Assembly: GCA_905182425.1 (NCBI GenBank)
Contig: CAJJBP010000009.1
Span: forward strand, 124,001-188,000
Direction of reading: 5' to 3'
Source of the DNA: an uncultured Planktomarina sp.
Lineage (GTDB): Bacteria; Pseudomonadota; Alphaproteobacteria; Rhodobacterales; Rhodobacteraceae
Length of the DNA: 64,000 bases
Part shown: in pieces, positions 20,581 through 29,839 of the stretch
Numbering within the stretch: the first letter of the stretch is position 1
Layout: the number at the start of each line of letters is the position of its first letter
The notes under the pieces: generated by a model
The model's database searches: none
What the model was told of the DNA's origin: nothing
Seen by the model: the letters and a program-made list of their open reading frames with translations, nothing else
Made by a program: the position numbers and the translations under genes

Positions 20581-22740
20581 TTGCAAGAACCGGCGATACT
20601 GCCAGACCTAATAGCAGCCCACGGACTTAGCTCTAAAGAATACGCTCGTATCTTAGAAATTATTGACCGCGTTCCCAGCTTTACCGAAATAGGTATTTTT
20701 TCAGCAATGTGGAACGAACATTGTTCTTATAAATCTTCAAAAAAATGGCTTCGAACGTTACCTACCCAAGGCCCTCAAGTAATCTGTGGTCCAGGCGAAA
20801 ATGCAGGTGTTGTTGATATTGGCGACGGACAGGCAGTTATTTTTAAAATGGAAAGTCATAACCACCCCAGCTATATCGAACCCTATCAAGGAGCGGCAAC
20901 CGGGGTCGGTGGTATTTTAAGAGATGTTTTCACTATGGGAGCACGGCCAATTGCAGCAATGAATTCTTTGTCATTTGGTAGCTTTGATCACCCTAGAACG
21001 AAATCGCTTGTTTCCGGGGTGGTTGCAGGGGTTGGAGGTTACGGTAATTGCTTTGGTGTTCCGACAATTGCCGGAGAGGTTCGTTTTGATCAGGCCTACA
21101 ATGGCAATTGTTTAGTGAATGCGTTCGCAGCAGGCTTGGTTGATGCAGATAAAATTTTCTATTCAGCCGCTTCCGGTGTCGGCATGCCGGTTGTTTACCT
21201 TGGAGCTAAAACTGGACGCGACGGCGTTGGTGGTGCAACAATGGCTAGCGCCGAATTTGATGATAAAATCGAAGAGAAGCGTCCAACTGTTCAAGTTGGC
21301 GATCCATTTACAGAAAAACGCCTGATGGAGGCCACTCTTGAGTTGATGGCAACAGGCGCTGTTATTTCAATTCAGGACATGGGTGCGGCGGGGCTTACCT
21401 GTTCAGCTGTGGAGATGGGGGATAAAGGAAATCTTGGGATCCGTTTAGATCTGGAAAAAGTTCCGACCCGTGAAACTAATATGAACGCCTATGAAATGAT
21501 GTTATCTGAATCCCAAGAACGAATGCTAATGGTGCTAAATCCCGAACTCGAAGACATTGCAAAATCAGTGTTTGACAAATGGGACCTGGATTTTGCAATA
21601 ATTGGCGAAACAATCGCAGAGGACCGCTTTTTAATTGTGATGAACGGGGAAGTTAAAGCCGATCTCCCGCTCAAAGCCCTCTCCGGAAATGCTCCAGAAT
21701 ATGATCGGCCTTGGGTTGAGACCCCTCCCGCCAAACCCTTTAACGATGCTGTCCAAATTGATCCAATTGATGGCCTTAAAATACTACTCTCTAGTCCGAA
21801 TTATGCAGCAAAACAATGGGTTTATGAGCAATACGATAGCCAAGTTATGGCTGACACGCTTCGCGCGCCAGGTTTGGGAGCGGGAATCGTTAGAGTACAT
21901 GGTACCTCAAAAGCACTAGCTTTTACATCTGATGTGACACCAAGGTACGTTGCAGCCAACCCATTTGAGGGTGGAAAACAAGCTGTCGCCGAAGCGTACC
22001 GAAACCTTACTGCCGTCGGGGCATTTCCTTTAGCAACAACCGACAACCTTAATTTTGGTAACCCAGAAAAAACTGAGGTAATGGGTCAATTTGTTGGGGC
22101 AATCAAAGGTATTAGTGCCGCAGTAGAGGCCCTCGGCATTCCAATCGTTTCGGGGAACGTGTCACTTTATAATGAAACCGATGGCACCGCCATTCTGCCC
22201 ACGCCCACAATTGGCGCTGTTGGATTGATTAGAAATATCGACGATGCGATCTTAGGTCTGGCTCGTGATGATCATATCGCAATTTTGGTTGGCCAAACGA
22301 TAGGTCACCTTGGTCAGTCGGCATTGCTGGCTGAGGTATTTAACAGAGTTGAGGGAGATGCACCGCCAGTTGACCTTGAGGCAGAGAAAAAGAACGGCGA
22401 ATTTATTCGAGCAAATCTGACTTGGATTACTGCATGTTCAGATTTGTCTGATGGTGGCCTTGCGTTAGCTGCCTTTAAAATGGCCGAAGCTGCGGGCGTT
22501 GGCGTTGCAATAAACTCGGACAATACTGCAGAGATTTTTGGTGAAGACCAAGCACGCTATTTGGTCGCTTGTAACTTCGATCAAGCAGAAGCATTGATGG
22601 TAGCAGCAGGAGCAGCAGGCATTCCAATTTCTTATGTTGGAAACTTTGGTGGAAACCAAGTGAGGTTTGGGGACACATCAGCCGAACTTTCAGCATTAAA
22701 ACAAATCTTTCGGTCTAGCTTTGAAGCTGTAGTCGCTTGA
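20581..22740 (+). CDS. purL: Phosphoribosylformylglycinamidine synthase subunit PurL
   Basis: PurL (719 aa, small-type) is the ATP-dependent synthase of the fourth purine step, acting with PurS and PurQ. Signatures are [44 protein letters not shown]-type segments (in pieces), [11 protein letters not shown] and [12 protein letters not shown] place the start at the TTG at 20581: GGGAG at 20568-20572 is 8 bp upstream and the product begins like other PurL proteins ([16 protein letters not shown]). A longer reading from 20566 begins within that ribosome site. Confidence 0.95.
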   Translation: MQEPAILPDLIAAHGLSSKEYARILEIIDRVPSFTEIGIFSAMWNEHCSYKSSKKWLRTLPTQGPQVICGPGENAGVVDIGDGQAVIFKMESHNHPSYIEPYQGAATGVGGILRDVFTMGARPIAAMNSLSFGSFDHPRTKSLVSGVVAGVGGYGNCFGVPTIAGEVRFDQAYNGNCLVNAFAAGLVDADKIFYSAASGVGMPVVYLGAKTGRDGVGGATMASAEFDDKIEEKRPTVQVGDPFTEKRLMEATLELMATGAVISIQDMGAAGLTCSAVEMGDKGNLGIRLDLEKVPTRETNMNAYEMMLSESQERMLMVLNPELEDIAKSVFDKWDLDFAIIGETIAEDRFLIVMNGEVKADLPLKALSGNAPEYDRPWVETPPAKPFNDAVQIDPIDGLKILLSSPNYAAKQWVYEQYDSQVMADTLRAPGLGAGIVRVHGTSKALAFTSDVTPRYVAANPFEGGKQAVAEAYRNLTAVGAFPLATTDNLNFGNPEKTEVMGQFVGAIKGISAAVEALGIPIVSGNVSLYNETDGTAILPTPTIGAVGLIRNIDDAILGLARDDHIAILVGQTIGHLGQSALLAEVFNRVEGDAPPVDLEAEKKNGEFIRANLTWITACSDLSDGGLALAAFKMAEAAGVGVAINSDNTAEIFGEDQARYLVACNFDQAEALMVAAGAAGIPISYVGNFGGNQVRFGDTSAELSALKQIFRSSFEAVVA

Positions 22741-22794
22741 AATTAAGCGCGCATCATCTTATCTCAAGTAAATATAACTGAAAGGAGCTGATTC

Positions 22795-23037
22795 ATGGCC
22801 ATGGCAGCCCAAGACATTGAAGACTTAATTCGCAAAAAGTTTCCGCAGGCTCAGATTACGATTTCAGATCTAGCAGGTGATGGAAACCACTATGCCGCAG
22901 AAGTGATTGATGTCAGTTTTCAAGGGAAAAGTCGTGTGGCCCAGCATCGTACGGTTTATGCAGCTCTGGAAGGTAAGATGGATGGGGCTCATGGCGAGCT
23001 ACATGCTCTAGCCTTAACTACAAAAGCCCCTACCTAG
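22795..23037 (+). CDS. bolA: BolA-family protein
   Basis: This 80-residue BolA/IbaG-like protein begins MAMAAQDIEDLIRKKFP and contains the characteristic FQGKSRVAQHRTVYAAL, in which the conserved His is the usual ligand for a shared [2Fe-2S] cluster. BolA proteins pair with monothiol glutaredoxins, and grxD is encoded 250 bp downstream in the same run, which supports an iron-sulfur or iron-sensing role. AAAGGAG precedes the ATG. Confidence 0.9.
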   Translation: MAMAAQDIEDLIRKKFPQAQITISDLAGDGNHYAAEVIDVSFQGKSRVAQHRTVYAALEGKMDGAHGELHALALTTKAPT

Positions 23038-23038
23038 T

Positions 23039-23299
23039 ATGGAAAGCTGGGTAATTATTGCTTACATACTTTTCGCGATACTCGTCATTTTACTGGCACG
23101 AGCCTTCTGGGTTGTACTACAAGAAAAAGGCCAAGGACGTGGCAGCCTTCCTGGCGAGGGTGATCATGAAGTCCGTGCGGATTACTTCTCTGGCGGTGCG
23201 GGAGGTGGACATTCCGGAAGTTTTAGGGTTCCAAAGGACCCGCAGAAATATGCACAACAATTTGTGCCCAAACCTGAGAGGTCAGTAGATGAGCGCTGA
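23039..23299 (+). CDS. Small conserved-position membrane protein between bolA and grxD
   Basis: An 86-residue protein with one N-terminal transmembrane helix (VIIAYILFAILVILLARAFWVVL, residues about 5-27), then a polar Gly-rich tail and a C-terminal DPQKYAQQFVPKP segment. It starts one base after the bolA stop and overlaps grxD by 11 bp, so it is very likely co-translated with both. I do not recognise a domain. Its position between two partners of Fe-S handling suggests a linked membrane role, but that is inference only. Confidence 0.75.
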   Translation: MESWVIIAYILFAILVILLARAFWVVLQEKGQGRGSLPGEGDHEVRADYFSGGAGGGHSGSFRVPKDPQKYAQQFVPKPERSVDER

Positions 23300-23651
23300 A
23301 AATAAAATTCGTGAGACAGTCACTACCAACGATGTTGTACTTTTTATGAAAGGCACTTCTTCCATGCCACAATGCGGCTTTTCGAGCCAAGTTGCAGGAA
23401 TTTTAAACTACATGGGTGTTAATTATAAAGATATAGATGTCCTCAGTGATGACACTATCCGTCAAGGCATTAAAGATTTTTCAGATTGGCCAACAATTCC
23501 ACAGCTATACGTAAAAGGTGAGTTTATAGGTGGCTGTGACATAATTAAAGACATGACAATGTCAGGTGAACTGGACGGAATGTTTGCCGAACATGGTGTT
23601 TCTTACAACAAAGACGCCGCAGAAGAAATCCGCAAAGCAAATAACAAATAA
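23289..23651 (+). CDS. grxD: Monothiol glutaredoxin Grx4 type
   Basis: This 120-residue glutaredoxin has the monothiol active site CGFS (MPQCGFSSQVAGIL), the TIPQLYVKGEFIGGCDI segment (glutathione-binding and cis-Pro) and the DIIKDM motif. Such proteins bind a glutathione-ligated [2Fe-2S] cluster and complex with BolA. The start overlaps the upstream small membrane gene by 11 bp. A rho-independent terminator follows directly after the stop. Confidence 0.95.
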   Translation: MSAENKIRETVTTNDVVLFMKGTSSMPQCGFSSQVAGILNYMGVNYKDIDVLSDDTIRQGIKDFSDWPTIPQLYVKGEFIGGCDIIKDMTMSGELDGMFAEHGVSYNKDAAEEIRKANNK

Positions 23652-23659
23652 ACCTAATG

Positions 23660-23697
23660 CAGCCCTACGTTTTAGATGGAGTTTGGGGCTGTTTTTT
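23660..23697 (+). terminator. Terminator after grxD
   Basis: CAGCCC (23660-23665) pairs with GGGCTG (23686-23691), followed by T6. It begins 9 bp after the grxD stop and overlaps the 3' end of the convergent zapA gene. It closes the purL-bolA-grxD side. Confidence 0.7.
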
Positions 23698-24076
23698 CTT
23701 CCAGACTATCCGCCGCGGATTCTGCGCGCGCAGATAACTCAGCCAGAGATTCAAGCAAAGCCGGCGGCACAACCTGAACTTCAGTTTTTTGAACTATATT
23801 ACTGATTTCTGGCGTAACAGAGATCGATACAGCCTCTAAATCTGTTATTTTTTTCTCCGCAACTTTCAATTTCTCTTCAAGAGAAACAGTCCTATCAGCC
23901 AAAAGCAAACCGGACATCAACAACATTTGAGATTCAGGCATCCTTTCCGATTGATCCGCCAAAGACATAGCCTCAATATTGAGCATGCTGGCCGCCATTT
24001 CAAGGAAAGCTTCCTCCCCCGGCTGACAAGACAACGAGAAGGAACGCCCACCAATTTTTATTGAAAGATTAGGCAT
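23672..24076 (-). CDS. zapA: Cell division protein ZapA-like
   Basis: This 134-residue protein starts MPNLSIKIGGRSFSLSCQPGEE, the usual ZapA N-terminal beta unit, followed by a helical region (LNIEAMSLADQSERMPESQMLLMSGLLLADR) and a coiled-coil plus low-complexity tail longer than in E. coli ZapA. ZapA cross-links FtsZ filaments at the division ring. I chose the ATG at 24076, which overlaps the upstream coiled-coil gene by 8 bp, rather than a longer frame from 24091. Confidence 0.88.
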   Translation of the reverse strand: MPNLSIKIGGRSFSLSCQPGEEAFLEMAASMLNIEAMSLADQSERMPESQMLLMSGLLLADRTVSLEEKLKVAEKKITDLEAVSISVTPEISNIVQKTEVQVVPPALLESLAELSARAESAADSLEEKTAPNSI

Positions 24077-24620
24077 TAGCGGTCTCCCCATTGGAATCTA
24101 CAAGGACTGCAAGCAAAGCTTGTAATTGCGCTTTGTCCACGTCTCGTTCAGCATGCAGACTAACCAACTCAGCCTGAAGCCCAGCATCAATAACTTCCAG
24201 ATCGGCCAAACCAGCCGCATTAGCGGATCGCAAATCTTGATTGGCCTTCCTTAACTGCAGATTCGATTGTGATAATTGTTGCACACTAGCATCCAAGGTC
24301 AAAACTGCCTGAGACAGTTTTGCTAATTCGTGCTCATTGTTGGTCTCAGAAGGGCGAGGTTGCTCAGAAGACAGGCTAGTAATTTTACTATTTAAATCAG
24401 CAATTACAGTTACTTGCTGAACATTAGTGGCTTGGGATTGCATTAAATTGAAACGCAATTGCTCCAATTCCTTAGAAAGGTGTGCAGGCAGGGCATTCCT
24501 ATCCACAATCTCAGTTGCATTCATCTGTAAATAACTAGATGAAACTATGATCTCTGTAGCAGCTGAAATTCTAGTCAAGGCTATAGAAAGTCTTTGCTCT
24601 AATGCAGATATCTCACTCAT
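24069..24620 (-). CDS. Coiled-coil protein encoded with zapA
   Basis: This 183-residue protein is almost wholly helical with heptad-like patterns (LEQRLSIALTRISAATEI, LSKELEQLRFNLMQSQA, LTLDASVQQLSQSNLQLRKANQDLRSANAAGL). It has no signal peptide or membrane segment. I recognise no named family. It overlaps zapA by 8 bp and is the first gene of that two-gene unit, divergent from tkt, which suggests a partner of ZapA or FtsZ. Hypothetical proteins occur at this position in related genomes. Confidence 0.75.
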   Translation of the reverse strand: MSEISALEQRLSIALTRISAATEIIVSSSYLQMNATEIVDRNALPAHLSKELEQLRFNLMQSQATNVQQVTVIADLNSKITSLSSEQPRPSETNNEHELAKLSQAVLTLDASVQQLSQSNLQLRKANQDLRSANAAGLADLEVIDAGLQAELVSLHAERDVDKAQLQALLAVLVDSNGETANA

Positions 24621-24821
24621 AAGCTGTATTTAACCTCTCAGCATATCCATTTGCCGGTTTATTCGAATCGGCCCGTCATACTTTTAATGTATGGGAAGTG
24701 CGGCTCAAGGTCCAAGGGAGCAAAATCAATCAAATTTGTCTGTTTTTGGTCAGTTCGCTTGAACTTCTCGTTTCACTTGATAGGAAAGCACTAATTTTAT
24801 GCCTAACAGAAAGCTATTGCT

Positions 24822-26837
24822 ATGGATCTCAAAGCCCTTGCTGCCAGGAACCCTGATCACTGGGAAAAAGCAACAGCAATCCGCGCACTAACGCTAGATG
24901 CAGTCGCCCGCGCCAACTCAGGTCACTCAGGAATGGCGATGGGCATGGCAGACGTTGCAACTGTTCTATTTGAAAAGCATTTAAAATTTGATGCATCCAG
25001 CCCGAACTGGCCTGATCGTGATCGGTTCATTTTGTCCGCAGGCCATGGCTCTATGCTGTTGTACTCTTTGCTGCACCTGACCGGTTATAAAGATATGGAC
25101 CTTGAAGAAATTAAGAACTTTCGGCAGTGGGGAGCAAAAACAGCAGGTCACCCTGAGTATGGCCATGCTACAGGCATCGAAACTACTACAGGACCTTTGG
25201 GCCAAGGTGTTGCAAACTCGGTTGGGTTTGCGATTGCTGAAGAAATTCTACGTGCGACTTACGGCAAAAAAATACAGAACCATATGACATATGTGATTGC
25301 AGGTGATGGCTGCCTTATGGAAGGTATTAGCCAAGAGGCTATCAGTCTTGCTGGTCGTCATGAGCTGGGTAACTTGGTTGTTCTTTGGGATGACAACGGC
25401 ATTACGATTGATGGAGCAGTCGATCTGTCAGATCGTACAGATCAAATCCAACGATTTAAAGCATCTGGCTGGCATGTCCAAACTATTGACGGTCACGATC
25501 CCAAAGCAATTGATCTAGCTATCACAGTCTCACGCAATTCAAACAAACCTTCAATGATCGCGTGCAAAACACACATCGCTTTGGGGCACGCGGCCCAAGA
25601 TACGTCAAAGGGTCATGGAGCGTTAACTGACAAAGTACAACTCGCAGCTGCTAAAGCTGCTTACGGATGGGAGCATGGTGAATTCGTAATTCCAGCTCAT
25701 ATCAAAAGGGCATGGGCTGAGATCGGTTCACGTGGTGCAGCCGAACGTCTAACTTGGGAAAAGAACTTCTCGGTATTGCCTGCCAGCAGCCAGACCCAAT
25801 TCAACCGTATATTTGCAGGCGAATGCCCCAAAAAGCTCGCTGCCGTTGTTAGAGAAATAAAAAAAGAAGCCGCGCAAACACTGCCAAAAATAGCGACACG
25901 AAAAGCTTCTGAGAACGCTCTGAAGCAAATCAACCCTATAATGCCCGAAACGGTAGGTGGATCAGCAGATTTGACTGGGTCAAATAATACAAAAACAGAA
26001 GATATGGGCGTATTCAGTCCAGAGAACAGAAAAGGTCGTTACATTTACTTTGGTATCCGTGAGCATGGTATGGCTGCCGCCTTGAACGGTATGGGACTGC
26101 ATGGCGGTATCCGCCCCTACGGTGGTACCTTCATGTGTTTTACCGATTACGCGCGTGGCGCAATGCGCTTGTCTGCACTTATGGGAGTACCAACAGTTTA
26201 TGTGATGACACATGATTCAATTGGATTAGGTGAAGATGGACCAACTCACCAGCCTGTTGAACATTTAGCAATATCACGCGCGACACCAAACACTTTGGTT
26301 TTTCGCCCTGCTGACCAAACAGAAACTGCGGAAGCTTGGGAAGTGGCACTGGGTCAGCAAAGTACAACAACCGTTATGGCATTGTCGCGTCAAAATGTTC
26401 CTGCGGTACGGAAAGAATATAAATCAGCTAACCTTAGTGCGCGCGGTGCTTATATTCTTGCTGAGGCAACTGGCAAACGCCAAGCAATTTTGATGGCGAC
26501 CGGAACTGAAGTGTCATTGGCAATGGAAGCAAAAGCTTTGCTCGAAGACGAAGGCATTGGAACACGCGTTGTGTCGATGCCATGCATGGAACTGTTTGCA
26601 CAGCAAAGCGATGCCTATCGAAAACGTATTTTACCCGGCGGTGCGGTTCGTGTCGCAATTGAAGCAGCTGTTCGCATGGGGTGGGATCATTGGCTTCTCG
26701 GCGAGCGCGGACGTGAAGCAAAGGCAGCCTTTGTTGGAATGAGCGGTTTCGGCGCCTCCGCTCCCGCTGAGCGACTATATGAAGAGTTTGGAATCACTGC
26801 TGAAGCCACAGCCAAAAAAGTCAAATCACTACTCTAA
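24822..26837 (+). CDS. tkt: Transketolase
   Basis: This 671-residue TPP enzyme moves two-carbon ketol units between sugar phosphates in the pentose phosphate pathway. Visible features are [38 protein letters not shown], the TPP motif [18 protein letters not shown]...[14 protein letters not shown] (in segments), [15 protein letters not shown], and [20 protein letters not shown]. It is followed by two gap genes in the same direction, so the locus groups enzymes acting on glyceraldehyde-3-phosphate. Confidence 0.96.
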   Translation: MDLKALAARNPDHWEKATAIRALTLDAVARANSGHSGMAMGMADVATVLFEKHLKFDASSPNWPDRDRFILSAGHGSMLLYSLLHLTGYKDMDLEEIKNFRQWGAKTAGHPEYGHATGIETTTGPLGQGVANSVGFAIAEEILRATYGKKIQNHMTYVIAGDGCLMEGISQEAISLAGRHELGNLVVLWDDNGITIDGAVDLSDRTDQIQRFKASGWHVQTIDGHDPKAIDLAITVSRNSNKPSMIACKTHIALGHAAQDTSKGHGALTDKVQLAAAKAAYGWEHGEFVIPAHIKRAWAEIGSRGAAERLTWEKNFSVLPASSQTQFNRIFAGECPKKLAAVVREIKKEAAQTLPKIATRKASENALKQINPIMPETVGGSADLTGSNNTKTEDMGVFSPENRKGRYIYFGIREHGMAAALNGMGLHGGIRPYGGTFMCFTDYARGAMRLSALMGVPTVYVMTHDSIGLGEDGPTHQPVEHLAISRATPNTLVFRPADQTETAEAWEVALGQQSTTTVMALSRQNVPAVRKEYKSANLSARGAYILAEATGKRQAILMATGTEVSLAMEAKALLEDEGIGTRVVSMPCMELFAQQSDAYRKRILPGGAVRVAIEAAVRMGWDHWLLGERGREAKAAFVGMSGFGASAPAERLYEEFGITAEATAKKVKSLL

Positions 26838-26898
26838 AATTATTGGGTCATCGCAATACTATGGCCTCTTTTTTAACAACACCGTTCGTTACAAAAAT

Positions 26899-26924
26899 TG
26901 ATTGCGCTACCGTTAGCGCCACCA
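26899..26924. promoter_or_regulatory. Two overlapping LacI-family-type operator half-matches before gapB-like gene
   Basis: TGATTGCGCTACCG (26899-26912) and CGTTAGCGCCACCA (26911-26924) each match 12 of 14 positions of the CG-centred LacI-family pattern TGNTANCGNTANCA, with centres 12 bp apart. They also form a GCGCTA-N4-TAGCGC dyad. They lie 103-128 bp upstream of the first gap gene. A perfect match precedes the second gap gene. Confidence 0.55.
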
Positions 26925-27026
26925 TGAATATTTATGCTTTTAAGCCTAAAATATCATTAATTTTTTCTTTATCTGCTCATCGCCAATTGGTACGCCCAAA
27001 ACAGTTTATCGTTAGGGAGAGTTTGT

Positions 27027-28028
27027 ATGACTGTTAAAGTTGCTATCAACGGATTTGGGCGAATTGGGCGGTGTATATTAGCTCATATAATTGAAAGTGG
27101 TCGTACTGATATAGTAGTTGTCAAAATCAATGCTACTGGCCCATTAGAAACTAGCGCCCACTTAATGCGATACGATAGTATCCATGGTCGTTTTGGAGGA
27201 AAAATCATAGTTGGAGACGGCACGCTTGATCTCGGCCAAGGTCCAATTCAAATGTTCTCAACTTATGATCCAACTGAATTGGATTGGTCTGACGTTGATG
27301 TTGTTTTGGAATGCACCGGTCACTATAACGATGGAAAAAAAGCAAAAGTTCATATCAATCAAGGCGCCAAAAAGGTTCTTATTTCGGCCCCCGCCTCGAA
27401 CGTCAACCGCACAGTGGTTATGGGTGTGAATGACGATAAGCTACAATCTGACGAGGTAATTATTTCTAATGGTTCTTGCACAACAAACTGCCTTGCACCA
27501 CTAGCCAAAGTTTTAAACGAAGCTATCGGAATTGAGCGCGGGATTATGACTACGATACATAGTTACACAGGCGACCAACCTACATTGGACCGTCGGCACA
27601 GTGATCTATACCGCGCCCGCTCCGCTGCCATGGCAATTATTCCTACATCAACTGGTGCAGCAGAGGCTTTAGGTGAGGTATTACCTGAAATGGCCGGAAA
27701 GTTAGATGGAACCGCAATCAGGGTCCCTACCCCAAATGTTTCAGCAGTTGACCTAACATTTGAGGCCTCCCAGCGGGTTACAATCCAAGAAGTTAACACA
27801 GCCGTCGAGTTGGCGGCCAAGGGAGCAATGAGGAATATATTAGGTTATGATCCTGCACCAAAAGTGTCTATTGATTTTAATCATACTGAAGAATCTTGTA
27901 TCTTTGCACCTGATCAAACGAAAGTTATTGGTGGGACTACAGTCAGAGTACTTTCATGGTATGATAATGAATGGGCATTTTCCGTTAGAATGACTGATCT
28001 AGCAGCCAAAATGGGCTCCATAACCTAG
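27027..28028 (+). CDS. Glyceraldehyde-3-phosphate dehydrogenase paralogue 1 (GapB-like, possibly NADP-linked)
   Basis: This 333-residue type I GAPDH has Rossmann GFGRIGR at residues 9-15, catalytic Cys151 ([11 protein letters not shown]), [11 protein letters not shown] with the catalytic His, and [10 protein letters not shown]. After the second beta strand it reads VKINATG: Ala36 replaces the Asp that normally binds the NAD ribose. Bacillus GapB has the same INA pattern and prefers NADP in the gluconeogenic direction. The adjacent paralogue at 28250 keeps the Asp. I infer cofactor specialisation, not a dead duplicate. CG-centred operator-like sites lie upstream. Erythrose-4-phosphate dehydrogenase activity is an alternative. 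Confidence 0.9.
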   Translation: MTVKVAINGFGRIGRCILAHIIESGRTDIVVVKINATGPLETSAHLMRYDSIHGRFGGKIIVGDGTLDLGQGPIQMFSTYDPTELDWSDVDVVLECTGHYNDGKKAKVHINQGAKKVLISAPASNVNRTVVMGVNDDKLQSDEVIISNGSCTTNCLAPLAKVLNEAIGIERGIMTTIHSYTGDQPTLDRRHSDLYRARSAAMAIIPTSTGAAEALGEVLPEMAGKLDGTAIRVPTPNVSAVDLTFEASQRVTIQEVNTAVELAAKGAMRNILGYDPAPKVSIDFNHTEESCIFAPDQTKVIGGTTVRVLSWYDNEWAFSVRMTDLAAKMGSIT

Positions 28029-28208
28029 AGAGATTGTAAATCTTAATCAACTTCCAAAAGTCTTGGACTTGATTAGTCATAAAAAAAATTGAGAAAACCT
28101 TTTATGATAGACACCGGCCCAACCTCCTTTCTTACAAAAAATAATATAGTGTTTGAATTTTAACTATCTGGAGGTGGTCCAAATTGTTGACTTTACACCT
28201 AAATTATG

Positions 28209-28222
28209 ATGTTAGCGCTATC
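28209..28222. promoter_or_regulatory. LacI-family (CceR-like) operator before gap
   Basis: TGTTAGCGCTATCA matches all fixed positions of the LacI-family pattern TGNTANCGNTANCA and is one base from a perfect palindrome. It ends 27 bp before the gap ATG. I recall that CceR, a LacI-family regulator of central carbon metabolism in Rhodobacter, binds a motif of this type; which protein acts here is inference. Confidence 0.7.
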
Positions 28223-28249
28223 AAAATACTTTAGAGGAGCATAAAAACC

Positions 28250-29248
28250 ATGATTAAAGTTGCAATAAATGGATTTGGGCGTATCGGACGCAATGTCTTG
28301 AGGGGCATAATTGAATCCGGGCGAACCGATATAGAAGTAATTGCAATCAACGATCTTGGTCCGGTTAAGAACAATGCACACTTATTAAAATACGACTCTG
28401 TTCACGGACGTTTCCCCGGAACAGTAAGTACTGGTGAGGGATTTATAGATGCAGGGTGCGGCCCAATGCGCGTGACTGCAAATAAAAACCCTGCTGATTT
28501 GCCCTGGGCAGATGTTGACATAGTCCTGGAGTGCACCGGGATATTCACATCAAAAGATGCCTGCCAAGCTCACCTCAAAAATGGTGCATCACGCGTTTTA
28601 ATTTCAGCTCCAGGTAAGGATGTTGATAAAACAATCGTCTACGGTGTAAACCATGACTCGTTAACTGCAGAAGACCTAATCGTGTCAAATGCATCTTGCA
28701 CAACAAACTGCCTAGCGCCCATTGCAAAAGTGTTGCACGAAAACTTGGGTATCAAACGCGGGCTGATGACAACTATTCATAGCTATACCGGCGATCAACC
28801 TACTTTAGATACCATGCATTCTGATATGTATCGTGGACGTGCTGCAGCCATGTCTATGATCCCAACAACAACGGGTGCCGCAAAGGCCGTTGGGTTGGTG
28901 CTTCCGGATTTGAACGGAAAATTAGATGGCGTTGCGATGCGCGTACCAACGCCTAACGTCTCAGCCGTTGATTTGACTTTTGAAGCAGATCGGGCTTCTA
29001 GCGCTGAAGAAATACAGTCCCTAATGCAAGCGGCCGCAGATGGTCCTATGCGCGGTATTCTGGATGTAATTGATGTGCCTCTTGTATCATCAGATTTTAA
29101 TCATGATCCACATTCTTCTGTATTCCATGCCGATCAAACCTTAATTATAGGTGGCAACTTCATTCGGGTCTTATCTTGGTACGATAATGAGTGGGCGTTC
29201 TCAAACCGCATGGCTGATACTGCCGTCGCGATGGGTAAATTTATCTAA
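28250..29248 (+). CDS. gap: Glyceraldehyde-3-phosphate dehydrogenase, NAD-type
   Basis: This 332-residue type I GAPDH interconverts glyceraldehyde-3-phosphate and 1,3-bisphosphoglycerate. Features are GFGRIGR, the NAD-ribose-binding Asp35 in AINDLG, catalytic Cys150 ([11 protein letters not shown]), [24 protein letters not shown] and [19 protein letters not shown] precedes the ATG. A LacI-type operator sits at 28209. It runs into coaD on the other strand with a 4-bp overlap of the coding ends. Confidence 0.96.
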   Translation: MIKVAINGFGRIGRNVLRGIIESGRTDIEVIAINDLGPVKNNAHLLKYDSVHGRFPGTVSTGEGFIDAGCGPMRVTANKNPADLPWADVDIVLECTGIFTSKDACQAHLKNGASRVLISAPGKDVDKTIVYGVNHDSLTAEDLIVSNASCTTNCLAPIAKVLHENLGIKRGLMTTIHSYTGDQPTLDTMHSDMYRGRAAAMSMIPTTTGAAKAVGLVLPDLNGKLDGVAMRVPTPNVSAVDLTFEADRASSAEEIQSLMQAAADGPMRGILDVIDVPLVSSDFNHDPHSSVFHADQTLIIGGNFIRVLSWYDNEWAFSNRMADTAVAMGKFI

Positions 29249-29739
29249 GCATTTAGGCGGTCTTTAAGAGCCGCCTCTACTGCAGGAGTTACGAACTTAG
29301 ACACATCGCCACCAAGCCTACAGATTTCTTTAACAAGCTTTGAAGCGATGGCCTGATGCTGAGCCTCAGCCATTAGAAATACTGTTTCAATCGTTGCATC
29401 CAACTGACGATTCATCCCAACCATTTGGTACTCATACTCAAAGTCAGATACTGCCCGCAGGCCACGTAAAATAATACTGGCACCAACATCACGTGCACAA
29501 TCAATGAGCAAATTTTCAAACGGATGCACTTTAATCTTAGTATCAGTCGCTAAACCCAATTGAGCCGCCTCAGCCTTAATCATCGCAACACGCTCGTCTA
29601 AATTAAACAAAGGGCCTTTGTCGCGGTTTATCGCGACCCCAATTACCAAACAATCAACCAACGCGCAACTTCGGCGAATAATATCCACATGCCCCAATGT
29701 AATTGGATCAAAGGTTCCAGGGTATAATCCTATACGCAT
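29245..29739 (-). CDS. coaD: Phosphopantetheine adenylyltransferase
   Basis: CoaD (164 aa) adenylates 4'-phosphopantetheine, the penultimate step of coenzyme A synthesis. The nucleotidyltransferase motif is [18 protein letters not shown] (TxGH); [15 protein letters not shown] and [18 protein letters not shown] complete the family pattern. I chose the ATG at 29739 ([12 protein letters not shown]), preceded by AGGAGA, over a longer frame from 29769. Its end overlaps the convergent gap gene by 4 bp. Confidence 0.95.
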   Translation of the reverse strand: MRIGLYPGTFDPITLGHVDIIRRSCALVDCLVIGVAINRDKGPLFNLDERVAMIKAEAAQLGLATDTKIKVHPFENLLIDCARDVGASIILRGLRAVSDFEYEYQMVGMNRQLDATIETVFLMAEAQHQAIASKLVKEICRLGGDVSKFVTPAVEAALKDRLNA

Positions 29740-29839
29740 CGAAGATCTCCTAAACAATACGTTCAACAAGCCAAATTCGCCGACAATTGCAAGTGATCTG
29801 GGAAAGAAAAGTGCATTCTAGATAATATTGTTTAAGCCG

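Noticed and set aside
26843-27037. Plus-strand frame between tkt and the first gap gene
   Set aside because: Only 64 codons, no ribosome site, no recognisable product, and it crosses the operator-like sites and the start of the gap gene.
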